From Syntrophales bacterium (GTDB lineage Bacteria; Desulfobacterota; Syntrophia; Syntrophales; UBA2210), in NCBI GenBank assembly GCA_023230565.1, contig JALNXD010000034.1, positions 1 through 31,603 of the forward strand: a DNA stretch of 31,603 nt. Direction: 5' to 3'. The notes beneath the pieces are model-generated. The model was not told the DNA's origin and did no database searches. It worked only from the letters and a program-made list of their open reading frames with translations. Every line of letters begins with the position of its first letter. Position 1 is the stretch's first letter. The position numbers and the translations under genes were made by a program. Below, in pieces: positions 1-7,204 of this stretch.

Positions 1-83
1 GGAGGTAAAATGGACTCATCATAACAAAAATATCATCATCGCCAACCGGCCACATCGGATCGGTCTCGAATAGGTATTTCTAA

Positions 84-200
84 AAAATCGGGCATAAAAC
101 CGGGATTAATGAAAATTGTCTGTTGTTCAAAGGTCTCGATCCCTTTACCTTGCGCACCGTCATTGAAACGCTCTGCACACGCTTTCCATGTTCGGCCTGA
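84..200 (+). pseudogene. tnpA: C-terminal remnant of IS66 TnpA (Orf1)
   Basis: An open frame from 84 to a TGA at 198-200 ends with GLDPFTLRTVIETL, which resembles the usual end of IS66 TnpA (G-[FL]-D-x-x-T-L-R-x-[VL]-I-x-x-L). It overlaps the tnpB start by 13 bases, as in intact IS66 elements. The frame is closed by a stop at 81-83, and no helix-turn-helix N-terminus is visible in the 80 bases before it. A strong ribosome-binding site at 1-5 is followed by ATG at 10, but that frame stops after four codons. I read this as a truncated or internally deleted tnpA; no function is expected. Confidence 0.45.
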
Positions 201-529
201 CGGCGGCGGCCCATATTTATCTCTATCGCGGCCCCTGCGACATGCGCAAGTCCTTTGATTCTCTCTGCGGCATCGTCCGCGCCGAACTGGACGCCGATCC
301 CCTTTCCGGTTCGCTCTTTGTGTTCGTCAACCGGCGCCGGAACATGGTCAAGCTCCTCTACTGGGACAGAGATGGATACGCCATCTGGTCGAAACGCCTG
401 GAGCAAGGGTCCTTCGTCCTTCCATCCCGGCAGTCTTGCGACGGCCATATCGAGCGTCGGGATCTGGCTATGCTGCTGGAAGGAATCGTGCCGAAAAAAG
501 TGGGAAAACGCTATAAAATATGCGCATAA
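188..529 (+). CDS. tnpB: IS66-family accessory protein TnpB (Orf2)
   Basis: The 113-residue product is a typical IS66 Orf2 protein. The N-terminal stretch IYLYRGPCDMRKSFDSL, the middle FVFVNRRRNMVKLLYWDRDGY and the C-terminal LPSRQSCDG-(x)n-LLEGI are the family hallmarks, and the length is normal. TnpB is required together with TnpC for transposition of IS66 elements, but its biochemical role is not settled. The start is ATG 188, overlapping the end of the tnpA remnant, so it was probably translationally coupled to it. An AT-rich gap of 52 bases separates it from tnpC. Confidence 0.93.
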   Translation: MFGLTAAAHIYLYRGPCDMRKSFDSLCGIVRAELDADPLSGSLFVFVNRRRNMVKLLYWDRDGYAIWSKRLEQGSFVLPSRQSCDGHIERRDLAMLLEGIVPKKVGKRYKICA

Positions 530-545
530 AAAATAATATAAATAC

Positions 546-574
546 TTGACATTATTATAGTTATGTGCTATACG
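546..574 (+). promoter_or_regulatory. Sigma-70-like promoter directly before tnpC
   Basis: TTGACA at 546-551, a 17-base spacer and TATACG at 569-574 give a near-consensus promoter in an AT-rich patch between tnpB and tnpC. Transcription would begin around 581-583, that is at or next to the tnpC ATG at 582, so a leaderless message is implied. There is no ribosome-binding site before tnpC, which fits. Confidence 0.55.
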
Positions 575-581
575 CCCGTTC

Positions 582-2186
582 ATGTTACTAACGGAAGCAG
601 AAGAGATTATCGCCCATAAAGACGCCGCCCGGATGCTGGATTTGGTTGCCCAAAAAGACGCTCAGATCGAAAGTCTTGTCCGCACGCTCGAATCCACCCA
701 GCGCCAGTTGGCCACGTTGCAGCATCAGGTGGAGCAGCTGCTGAAACGGCTCTACGGCCGCAAGTCCGAAAAGATTGATCCCGGCCAGTTGATGTTCGAC
801 GACATCGTGCTTCAGTCATTAGCCCAAAATCCGGCGCAAGAACCGCCGGAAGCGGCTCCCACACAGAACCTCAAGAAGACCCGCAAGGCTTCCCGCCATC
901 ATGGCCGGGTTCCCATTCCGGAGCACCTCGAACGGGTGGAGATCCTGCTGGACGTGCCTGCGGAACAGAAGGTCGATGCAGAAACGGGCGAGCCCCTGAA
1001 GGTTATTTCTGTGGAGGTTTCGGAGAAGCTGGAATACCGGCCGGGAAGACTCATTGTCAATGTCTACAAACGGCCGCAGTATGCGCTGCCGGAATCGTCG
1101 GAATCTTCCGCCGGCGTCATCGCCGCCTCCATGCCCGATCATCCCATCGCCAAGTGCAAAGCCGACGTGGGGCTGCTTTCTCATCTGATCGTCAGCAAAT
1201 ACGCCGATCATCTGCCGCTCTACCGTCAGAACGGCATTCTGGAGCGGGAGGGAGTGGACATCCCCCGCGCCACCCAGACCAGCTGGCTCATGCAGGTCTA
1301 CGAGAGCGTCAGTCCCCTGGAAGCGGCGCTTCAACGGGCCGTTCTTGAAGGCGACGTACTTTTTACCGACGATACGCCCGTTCCCTTGCAGGATAAGGGA
1401 AACGGCAAAGTAAAGAAGGCCCGGCTTTGGGTCTACGTGCGGGGCGGAACGGGACCGCCGCTTACGGCCTATGACTTCTCTCTCGATCGCAGCAAGAAGC
1501 GTCCTCTTCATTTCCTCAATGGTTACGAGGGGTACGTCCATGCCGACGCCTACAGCGGCTACGATGAACTCTTCAGAAAAAAGGGCATCATTGAAGTGGG
1601 CTGCTGGGCGCACGCGCGGCGGAAGTTCGACGAGGCGGTCTCATCGCGCCCCAAAGAGGCCACGGACATCCTTGCCCGCATTGCCCGTCTCTACCATGAA
1701 GTGGAGACGCCCTGCGCCGACATGAAGCCTGAAGAGCGATGCCGTTTTCGGCAGGCGCATGCAACGCCGTTGCTTGAGGGAATCTTTGCGACACTCGATG
1801 AACTGAAACCTCAGACAACGCCCTCGGAGCCGCTGCGGACTGCCATCAATTACGCCCTGAACCAGAAAAACGCGCTCTGCCGTTATCTGGAAGACGGAAG
1901 GTTAAGACCCGATAACAACCTGGCGGAAAATGCCATCCGGCCCATCGCCCTTGGAAGGAAGAACTGGCTCTTCGTAGGCAGCGAACGGGGCGGCCGGGCG
2001 GCGGCTTTGTACATGGGCCTCGTGCAATCCTGCAAGGATTGCGACATCAATCCCTGGGAATACTTCGACGACATGCTTCGGCGGATCATGAGCCATCCGG
2101 TCAATCGCCTGCGGGAGTTGCTTCCCGATCAGTGGAAGCCCGCATCCAGGGATGAACGGGGCTTGATCATCTTAGAAAAGCAGTAA
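582..2186 (+). CDS. tnpC: IS66-family DDE transposase TnpC
   Basis: The 534-residue protein is an intact IS66 transposase. Residues about 22-65 form a leucine-zipper-like coiled coil ending in LLKRLYGRKSEK. The DDE catalytic core follows: D263 in TDDTPV, D322 in VHADAYSGYDEL and E449 in NNLAENAIRP. The segment ends with the IS66 C-terminal region GLVQSCKDCDINPWEYF. The region between the coiled coil and the core (about 100-190), which in many members is a cysteine zinc finger, has no cysteine here, so it keeps the shape of the domain (RVEILLDVPAE...KLEYRPGRLIVN) without metal ligands. It starts at ATG 582 without a ribosome-binding site. Cut-and-paste or copy-out transposition of the element is the expected activity. 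Confidence 0.95.
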   Translation: MLLTEAEEIIAHKDAARMLDLVAQKDAQIESLVRTLESTQRQLATLQHQVEQLLKRLYGRKSEKIDPGQLMFDDIVLQSLAQNPAQEPPEAAPTQNLKKTRKASRHHGRVPIPEHLERVEILLDVPAEQKVDAETGEPLKVISVEVSEKLEYRPGRLIVNVYKRPQYALPESSESSAGVIAASMPDHPIAKCKADVGLLSHLIVSKYADHLPLYRQNGILEREGVDIPRATQTSWLMQVYESVSPLEAALQRAVLEGDVLFTDDTPVPLQDKGNGKVKKARLWVYVRGGTGPPLTAYDFSLDRSKKRPLHFLNGYEGYVHADAYSGYDELFRKKGIIEVGCWAHARRKFDEAVSSRPKEATDILARIARLYHEVETPCADMKPEERCRFRQAHATPLLEGIFATLDELKPQTTPSEPLRTAINYALNQKNALCRYLEDGRLRPDNNLAENAIRPIALGRKNWLFVGSERGGRAAALYMGLVQSCKDCDINPWEYFDDMLRRIMSHPVNRLRELLPDQWKPASRDERGLIILEKQ

Positions 2187-2418
2187 TCAAAGAGCCGTCT
2201 TTCCGGCGTTTGAATCTCCTTGCTCATATTTTTTCAAAGAACGATCTTTATGCCTCATCAGGCACAGCGTACTGAATATAAAAAACTTTTGCGATACGAG
2301 TTGGTCGTACGCTTACGCTCCTACTCGATCAGGGACTTTTGTGCCATTATGATAATGGAAAAGTCTTGAAGAGACATTGTCTGTGTGATAGAAAACACAA
2401 ACTACAGGAAGAGGGAAA
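2187..2418. other. Intergenic tail of the IS66 element and leader of the next gene
   Basis: No convincing gene is visible here. The first ~130 bases belong to the IS66 3' end, with the presumed right terminus near 2310-2316. Base composition falls to the AT-rich host level after about 2330. A ribosome-binding site (GGAAGAGGG) lies just before the next start at 2419. Confidence 0.5.
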
Positions 2419-2736
2419 ATGGATCGCGATAATTACCAAAGCAGCCATAATGATAAAAGGGCGAAAGACTTTGAAAAGAGAGAAGAATCAGACGGTAATG
2501 ATGCCAATAGTGCGTCTGATCAACAAGGTGGCAATGATTACGAAAATAATTATAAGGTTATAGATCTTGTTGATGCCATCGATGAAAATGACGATCAAAT
2601 TCCTGGTTTCGTTGTTGACAAAGACATCGAACGTAAAATAGTTGAAACGGCTGAGCGGATAGCAAGAGAGATGTTTCCTTCCATCGCAGAGCGAGTTATA
2701 CGAGAAGAAATAGAAAAGCTTAAAAATGAGGATTAA
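2419..2736 (+). CDS. Small acidic protein of unknown function
   Basis: The 105-residue product has no recognised enzyme domain. Residues 1-45 are very hydrophilic and rich in Asp, Asn, Gln and Ser, so probably disordered. A short motif VIDLVDAIDEND follows at about 47-58. The last ~35 residues look like an amphipathic helix pair, ETAERIAREMFPSIAERVIREEIEKLK. The tail resembles in style the C-terminal helices of pole-organising PopZ/DUF2497 proteins and of similar unnamed deltaproteobacterial proteins, but I cannot claim homology. GGAAGAGGG before ATG 2419 supports the start. The codon and base composition matches the host, unlike the IS upstream. Confidence 0.65.
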   Translation: MDRDNYQSSHNDKRAKDFEKREESDGNDANSASDQQGGNDYENNYKVIDLVDAIDENDDQIPGFVVDKDIERKIVETAERIAREMFPSIAERVIREEIEKLKNED

Positions 2737-2982
2737 AAAAATATACCCTCAAAGAGAATTCATATAATTCTGAAACAAAATATCTTTATTAGGCGTTTGC
2801 TGTCGGCAGTTTTTGTTATTTACCGTTCGGCTGATGTCCGGCCGGACTTAAAAATCACTTCCGTAACAGCCAGGTGGAAAAGTCTTGAATCAGATGAATT
2901 GAAATTCAGTGAAATAGAAGATAAATCGTTCCTCGGGTACGGGAAATGATTGGTATCTTTCAAAATTTACAGGTGAGATCAA
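2737..2982. other. Intergenic region before the lipoprotein gene
   Basis: The reading frame of the small acidic protein stays open after its stop codon, from 2737 to a TGA at 2947-2949 (70 codons), but it has no ATG or GTG start and no ribosome-binding site. I see no strong promoter or terminator. A ribosome-binding site, AGGTGAG at 2971-2977, serves the TTG start of the next gene. Confidence 0.4.
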
Positions 2983-3630
2983 TTGTTTAAAAGTCGGTAT
3001 CTATTACTAAGTTTCTTTGTACTCACTTTTTGGGGGTGCGCGTCTAATACTCCATATAAAATAGTTCAAGATTTTAAGCAGCAGGATATACGCTTAATCG
3101 CAGTTATGCCTCTTGAGAACGAGACAGGCGATAAGGAAGCAGCTGAAATTTTAAGGCGTGAAATTCTTGAAAGCCTCTATTTTAAAGGGTATCCAAAGAT
3201 TCCTCTGTCTTTGATAGATGAGCAGATAGTTCTTAAACAAAAAGATCAGGTTAATAAAGAAAGTTCCGCTCGTATGATAGGAAGTGCTCTGGATGTCGAC
3301 GCTGTTTTATTTTGTACGCTGCAAAAATGGAAATCCTCTCTGTTTCTTGTTTACGGTTCAAGTTCTGTTGCTGCAAGTTTCGAATTAAGAAGTGCAAAAA
3401 CAGGGGAAACACTTTGGAGTACTTCACTTGGGTTTACAAAAAGGCATGTTGGAGTTACAAACAAAAGGCTAGAGGGAAAATCTTTGATTTCACTCGAACC
3501 GATGGCACATGATATTGTTGCCGAAGCAATTGCAACTATCCCGGACGGGTCCGAATCAGTAAGCAGCAAACCTCCTTCCCGGAAATTCAAGCTCCGAAAA
3601 TGGCTCAAACCCCGAAACGATTCGATATAG
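2983..3630 (+). CDS. Putative lipoprotein, GNA1162/DUF799-like
   Basis: The 215-residue protein starts with a basic n-region, a hydrophobic stretch LLLSFFVLTFWG and Cys19, a plausible lipoprotein signal peptide with a slightly unusual lipobox (FWGC). After that comes a domain with IAVMPLENETGDKEAAEILRR, DVDAVLFCTLQKW and ETLWSTSLGF, which resembles the GNA1162/DUF799 family of periplasmic lipoproteins often found with CsgG-like genes. No CsgG or DUF4810 neighbour is present here. The start is TTG 2983, supported by AGGTGAG six bases upstream. The C-terminus is basic (SRKFKLRKWLKPR). Outer- or inner-membrane-anchored periplasmic location is inferred; function unknown. Confidence 0.65.
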   Translation: MFKSRYLLLSFFVLTFWGCASNTPYKIVQDFKQQDIRLIAVMPLENETGDKEAAEILRREILESLYFKGYPKIPLSLIDEQIVLKQKDQVNKESSARMIGSALDVDAVLFCTLQKWKSSLFLVYGSSSVAASFELRSAKTGETLWSTSLGFTKRHVGVTNKRLEGKSLISLEPMAHDIVAEAIATIPDGSESVSSKPPSRKFKLRKWLKPRNDSI

Positions 3631-3661
3631 TTGTGGCCCCGATGAGTAGCGAAAGATACAG

Positions 3662-4204
3662 ATGAGTATTCCTAACATTCTCACGCTCATGCGTATTATT
3701 CTAGTACCTGTCATCGTAATTGCCCTGATGCAGGAATCGTTTCAAATGGCTCTTTATCTGTTTGTAATCGCGGCAATAACTGATGGTCTGGATGGCTTTC
3801 TTGCCAGAAAACTGCATCAAAAAACTGTTCTTGGAACATACCTTGATCCATTGGCAGATAAAGCATTGCTTACCTCATCTTTTATTACGCTTGCGATTCT
3901 GGGACCTATTCCGAGTTGGCTTGCAGTGATAGTTATCAGCAGGGATTTAATTATTCTTTCCGGCATATTGATATTTTTTTTCATGTCAATATCTATTGAA
4001 ATGAGCCCTTCTCTCGTAAGCAAAATTACTACGTTGCTGCAATTTATAGTTGTGTCCGCAGTTCTTGTGTGCCAAAGCTTTCCGGTTGAGAGCGGATTGT
4101 TATTACTTGCATTTTTATTTTGGCTTACGGCTCTCATTACTATCACGTCAGGCTTCCATTACATTTACAAAGGTATCTGTTATATAAATGTCGCGAGTCG
4201 ATAG
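3662..4204 (+). CDS. pgsA: CDP-diacylglycerol--glycerol-3-phosphate 3-phosphatidyltransferase
   Basis: PgsA makes phosphatidylglycerol phosphate from CDP-diacylglycerol and glycerol-3-phosphate, the committed step to phosphatidylglycerol and cardiolipin in the inner membrane. The 180-residue protein has the full CDP-alcohol phosphotransferase signature: D41, D44, G45, A48, R49, G58, D62 and D66. It begins with the typical SIPNILTLMRIILVPV, and the length and several hydrophobic membrane helices fit the family. It starts at ATG 3662, 31 bases after the lipoprotein gene, so the two may be co-transcribed. Other CDP-alcohol transferases (for example phosphatidylserine synthase) are possible but less likely given the N-terminus. 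Confidence 0.9.
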   Translation: MSIPNILTLMRIILVPVIVIALMQESFQMALYLFVIAAITDGLDGFLARKLHQKTVLGTYLDPLADKALLTSSFITLAILGPIPSWLAVIVISRDLIILSGILIFFFMSISIEMSPSLVSKITTLLQFIVVSAVLVCQSFPVESGLLLLAFLFWLTALITITSGFHYIYKGICYINVASR

Positions 4205-4260
4205 ATTATCTGAATACCGGGACAAAGAAAGTAAGGTTTTTTCTAAAATTTAATATTTTC

Positions 4261-4289
4261 TTGACATAGGGGCGTTTTGTTGTTAGTGG
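4261..4289 (+). promoter_or_regulatory. Possible promoter for tRNA-Val
   Basis: A perfect -35 box TTGACA sits at 4261-4266. The -10 at the expected distance (TAGTGG, 4284-4289) is poor, so only the -35 is convincing. The distance to the tRNA at 4314 is normal. Confidence 0.35.
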
Positions 4290-4313
4290 AATTAGTCGCT
4301 TTAGGGCTTTTGT

Positions 4314-4388
4314 AGGCACGTAGCTCAGGGGGAGAGCATCACCTTGACGCGGTGGGGGTCCAGGGTTCAAATCCCTGCGTGCCTACCA
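4314..4388 (+). tRNA. tRNA-Val (anticodon GAC)
   Basis: The 75-base gene folds fully: acceptor AGGCACG pairs with CGTGCCT, the D arm is GCTC/GAGC, the anticodon arm is TCACC/GGTGG around the loop TTGACGC, and the T arm is CAGGG/CCCTG with TTCAAAT. Anticodon GAC (4346-4348) reads valine codons GUC and GUU. The CCA end is encoded at 4386-4388. It stands alone with its own terminator immediately downstream. Confidence 0.95.
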
Positions 4389-4404
4389 TTTTGGTGAGAA
4401 AAGA

Positions 4405-4447
4405 AGGGGGCATCAGCAGTGATCCTATTGATGATGCCCTTTCTTTA
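4405..4447 (+). terminator. Rho-independent terminator after tRNA-Val
   Basis: GGGCATCA at 4408-4415 pairs perfectly with TGATGCCC at 4432-4439, extended by A/G-T/C contacts on the outside, and is followed by TTTCTTT. It separates the tRNA from the thrS transcription unit. Confidence 0.8.
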
Positions 4448-4504
4448 ATATAGATTGTGATGATCAAAGTAATAAATTTAGGATTATATATAAGTGCGGA
4501 GATG

Positions 4505-4601
4505 CTTGAAATGTTTTGATACTCAGGCTTTTACCGGCAGCCTCCTGTCCAGAAAGGGTATTGAGAGATCTCAAGAGCAGTTGCGGAAAAAACATTTCAG
4601 G
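4505..4601 (+). promoter_or_regulatory. Structured leader RNA before thrS (three-way junction)
   Basis: Bases 4505-4517 pair with 4589-4601 (13 pairs, 10 of them a perfect block GAAATGTTTT/AAAACATTTC). The enclosed segment holds two local hairpins: AGGCT 4525-4529 with AGCCT 4539-4543 (9-base loop) and TTGAG 4561-4565 with CTCAA 4570-4574 (tetraloop AGAT). The structure ends 36 bases before the thrS ATG. It lacks the T-box conserved bulge sequence. Regulation of thrS through this RNA is inferred, by analogy with translational autoregulation of thrS in Escherichia coli. Confidence 0.5.
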
Positions 4602-4637
4602 AAGAAGGATGATTTTTTGTAAGGAATTCGAAAAAAA

Positions 4638-6554
4638 ATGAGCGACATTAAGGTTCAACTGCCCGATGGCATGGCGGTTCATTTTCCCGCCGGTGTAACA
4701 GTACGAGATGTCATTGCCGCGTGGGATAAATCAAAGTTGAAATCTTCAGTAGCGGCGCAAGTTGACGGCCGTCTGGTCGATTTATCCTATATCGTCGATT
4801 CCGATACATCGATTATGCCGATTTCTCTCCGATCAAAAGAGGGACTCGGAATATTGAGGCATAGCATATCTCATGTTATGGCTCAGGCTGTGCAGGATTT
4901 ATTTGACAATGTCAAAGTGACGATAGGTCCTTCCATCGAAGACGGGTTTTACTACGATTTTGAATATCAAAACACCTTTACTCCGGATGACCTGGAGAAG
5001 ATTGAAAGCAGAATGAGAGAAATCATTGCTGCCGATCACTCCTTCAGCAGAAGCAGTGTGTCTCGGGAAGAGGCAGTTTCTCTTTTTGAAAAAAAGGGGG
5101 AGAGCTATAAAGTAGAATTGATACGTGATCTTCCAGAAGACGTTGAGGAGGTGACACTTTACAGTCAGGGCGGTTTCGTTGATCTCTGCCGTGGTCCTCA
5201 TATCCCTTCTACGGGAATGATAAAAGCCTTTAAGCTTTTGAATGTAGCAGGGGCGTACTGGCGAGGAGACGAGAAAAATGCCATGCTTCAGAGGATCTAC
5301 GGCACGGGTTTTGCCAGTGAAAAAGAGCTGAAGGAACACATGGCACTGATCGAAGAGGCAAAAAAACGTGATCATCGGAGGCTTGGGAAGGAACTGGATT
5401 TGTTTCAAATAAATGATGAAGCAGGTCCTGGATTGATTATTTTTCACCCTCGTGGCGCTCTTTTGAGAACTATTATTGAAGACTGGGAAAAGAAGGAGCA
5501 CTTGAAAAGAGGTTACGGCATTGTTATGGGGCCGCAGATTTTAAAAGGGGATCTGTGGAAGAAGTCCGGTCATTTTGATCAATATCGCGAAAACATGTAC
5601 TACACTGAAGTGGATGACCAGACGTATGGAATAAAGCCGATGAACTGTCTTTCCCACATGCTTATTTATAAATCCAGAATAAGAAGTTATCGAGATTTAC
5701 CAGTGCGTTATTTTGAGCTCGGCACGGTGCACCGGCACGAAAAAACAGGAGTCCTGCACGGGCTTTTAAGAGCACGCCAATTCACTCAGGATGATGCGCA
5801 CATTCTCTGCACTCCCGATCAGTTGAATGATGAAATAAGCGGTATCATTCACTTCATAAATGATGCCATGAATGTATTTGGATTTACATATGAAGTAGAA
5901 TTAAGCACGAGACCCGCCAAGTCGATCGGTTCCGATGAGGATTGGAATTTGGCGACGTCGGCCCTTCAGAAAGTTCTGGCAGAAAATCAAATGCAATATG
6001 AGGTCAATGAAGGTGACGGTGCCTTTTATGGTCCAAAGATAGATTTTAAACTAAAAGATGCATTGGGAAGGAAGTGGCAATGCGCAACTATTCAGTGCGA
6101 TTTTACTTTGCCCGAACGTTTTGATTTAAGTTATATTGGTCCGGATGGTGAAAAACATCGGCCCGTTATGCTTCATCGCGTGATTCTTGGTGCAATAGAA
6201 CGTTTTATGGGTGTTCTTATTGAACATTACGCAGGCGCCTTTCCATTGTGGCTGTCTCCCCTTCAGGCAGTGGTGCTTACTGTAACGGAAAAACATATTC
6301 CTTACGGACAAAAAGTACTGAATGATTTAATTAGTGCCGAAGTAAGGGCGGAAGGTGATTTTCGAAACGAAAAACTCGGCTATAAAATTCGCGAAGGGCA
6401 GCTGCAAAAAGTTCCGTTCATGCTGATAATAGGAGACAGAGAGGTTGAATCTGAAACGGTTTCTATTCGCCAGCGAAATGGAAAGAAGATTGATTCATTA
6501 CAGGTGAAGGACTTTGCCGCTTTGGTTTTACAGATGTGTGAACGGCATGAATAA
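4638..6554 (+). CDS. thrS: Threonine--tRNA ligase
   Basis: ThrRS charges tRNA-Thr with threonine and edits mischarged serine. All domains of the long bacterial form are present in 638 residues. An N-terminal TGS domain is at 1-62. The editing domain follows, with HSISH at 75-79 and VDLCRGPHIPSTG near 190. The class II catalytic core has zinc ligands C337, H388 and about H513, corresponding to C334, H385 and H511 of E. coli. A C-terminal anticodon-binding domain starts with SPLQAVVL. The ATG at 4638 has a weak AAGGA site upstream. The structured leader before it suggests post-transcriptional control. It heads the thrS-infC-rpmI-rplT-pheST order common in bacteria. Confidence 0.97.
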   Translation: MSDIKVQLPDGMAVHFPAGVTVRDVIAAWDKSKLKSSVAAQVDGRLVDLSYIVDSDTSIMPISLRSKEGLGILRHSISHVMAQAVQDLFDNVKVTIGPSIEDGFYYDFEYQNTFTPDDLEKIESRMREIIAADHSFSRSSVSREEAVSLFEKKGESYKVELIRDLPEDVEEVTLYSQGGFVDLCRGPHIPSTGMIKAFKLLNVAGAYWRGDEKNAMLQRIYGTGFASEKELKEHMALIEEAKKRDHRRLGKELDLFQINDEAGPGLIIFHPRGALLRTIIEDWEKKEHLKRGYGIVMGPQILKGDLWKKSGHFDQYRENMYYTEVDDQTYGIKPMNCLSHMLIYKSRIRSYRDLPVRYFELGTVHRHEKTGVLHGLLRARQFTQDDAHILCTPDQLNDEISGIIHFINDAMNVFGFTYEVELSTRPAKSIGSDEDWNLATSALQKVLAENQMQYEVNEGDGAFYGPKIDFKLKDALGRKWQCATIQCDFTLPERFDLSYIGPDGEKHRPVMLHRVILGAIERFMGVLIEHYAGAFPLWLSPLQAVVLTVTEKHIPYGQKVLNDLISAEVRAEGDFRNEKLGYKIREGQLQKVPFMLIIGDREVESETVSIRQRNGKKIDSLQVKDFAALVLQMCERHE

Positions 6555-6594
6555 TTCATATTTTTATCATTAATCGCAATCAGGGAGGTGACAC

Positions 6595-7104
6595 ATAGCT
6601 AAGAATTTAAGGATTAATGAAGAAATTGCTGTTGATCAGGTTCGAGTGATCAGCGGCAGCGGTGAGCAGCTGGGGATAATGCCAATCTCCAATGCATTGG
6701 AGAGAGCCGAACAGGAAGGGCTGGATCTGGTAGAAGTGGCGCCAAACTCTTCGCCGCCTGTCTGCCGTATTATGGATTACGGCAAATATAAATATCAGCA
6801 AAGCAAAAAGCTTCATGTGGCAAAAAAGAGTCAGAGCAACTTTCAGATAAAAGAAATCCGCCTGAGACCCAAAACGGAAGCTCATGACCTTCAGGTTAAA
6901 TTTCGCCACATTCAACGTTTCCTTGAGCAGGGAAACAAAGTAAAAGTAAGTGTTCTTTTTAGAGGGCGAGAAATAGTGTATGCCGATTTAGGGCGTAAAC
7001 TGGTGCAAGATATCGTTGAAAAACTAGGAGATATTTGTGTAGTCGATCAGGAACCCAGGATAGAAGGTCGAAGAATGACCATGATTTTATCTCCCAGGAA
7101 GTAG
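6595..7104 (+). CDS. infC: Translation initiation factor IF-3, with an AUA start codon
   Basis: IF-3 binds the 30S subunit, keeps it apart from 50S and discriminates against non-AUG starts. Conserved features are LRINEEI at the N-terminus, GIMPISNALERAEQEGLDLVEVAP, PPVCRIMDYGKYKY and the C-terminal RHIQRFLEQGNKVKVSVLFRGRE. No ATG or TTG gives the full N-terminus: the first conventional start in frame is GTG 6646, which would remove the conserved RINEEI segment. A strong GGGAGGTG site at 6583-6590 is correctly spaced from ATA at 6595-6597, giving 169 residues starting (M)AKNLRINEE. IF-3 genes in other bacteria start at AUU or AUC for autoregulation, and AUA would serve the same purpose. The gene lies 40 bases after thrS. 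Confidence 0.9.
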   Translation: MAKNLRINEEIAVDQVRVISGSGEQLGIMPISNALERAEQEGLDLVEVAPNSSPPVCRIMDYGKYKYQQSKKLHVAKKSQSNFQIKEIRLRPKTEAHDLQVKFRHIQRFLEQGNKVKVSVLFRGREIVYADLGRKLVQDIVEKLGDICVVDQEPRIEGRRMTMILSPRK

Positions 7105-7204
7105 AATAAATTAAAAGTTATAGAAAGATAACAAATGGTTCCTATGCGGGAGATGATGTATAAACTACCGAGATCATATCAGATATTAAAGTAGAGGTGA
7201 ATAA

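Larger units (their letters stand above)
84..2316 (+). mobile_element. IS66-family insertion sequence, 5' end decayed or cut
   Basis: This segment has the IS66 arrangement tnpA-tnpB-tnpC, but only the last part of tnpA is recognisable. TnpB and TnpC are intact. The segment is visibly more GC-rich than everything downstream. A possible right end is the sequence CGCTTAC at 2310-2316: read on the other strand it begins GTAAGCG, the start typical of IS66 terminal repeats. No matching left repeat is visible before tnpA, so target-site duplication cannot be checked. The exact limits are inferred; the family call is secure. Confidence 0.8.

Noticed and set aside
80..583. Minus-strand 167-residue open frame opposite tnpB
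   Set aside because: It lies antisense to a clear IS66 TnpB gene, has no recognisable protein features and results from GC-rich codon bias.
819..1613. Minus-strand 264-residue open frame opposite tnpC
   Set aside because: Shadow of the intact transposase; low-complexity Gly/Arg/His composition and no family match.
2737..2949. 70-codon frame open after the stop of the small acidic protein (…ITSVTARWKSLESDELK…)
   Set aside because: No usable start codon or ribosome-binding site and no recognisable family. It could be a decayed gene end or read-through, but I cannot support it.
4449..4637. T-box riboswitch upstream of thrS
   Set aside because: The conserved T-box sequence and a terminator/antiterminator pair are absent; only the three-way junction is visible.
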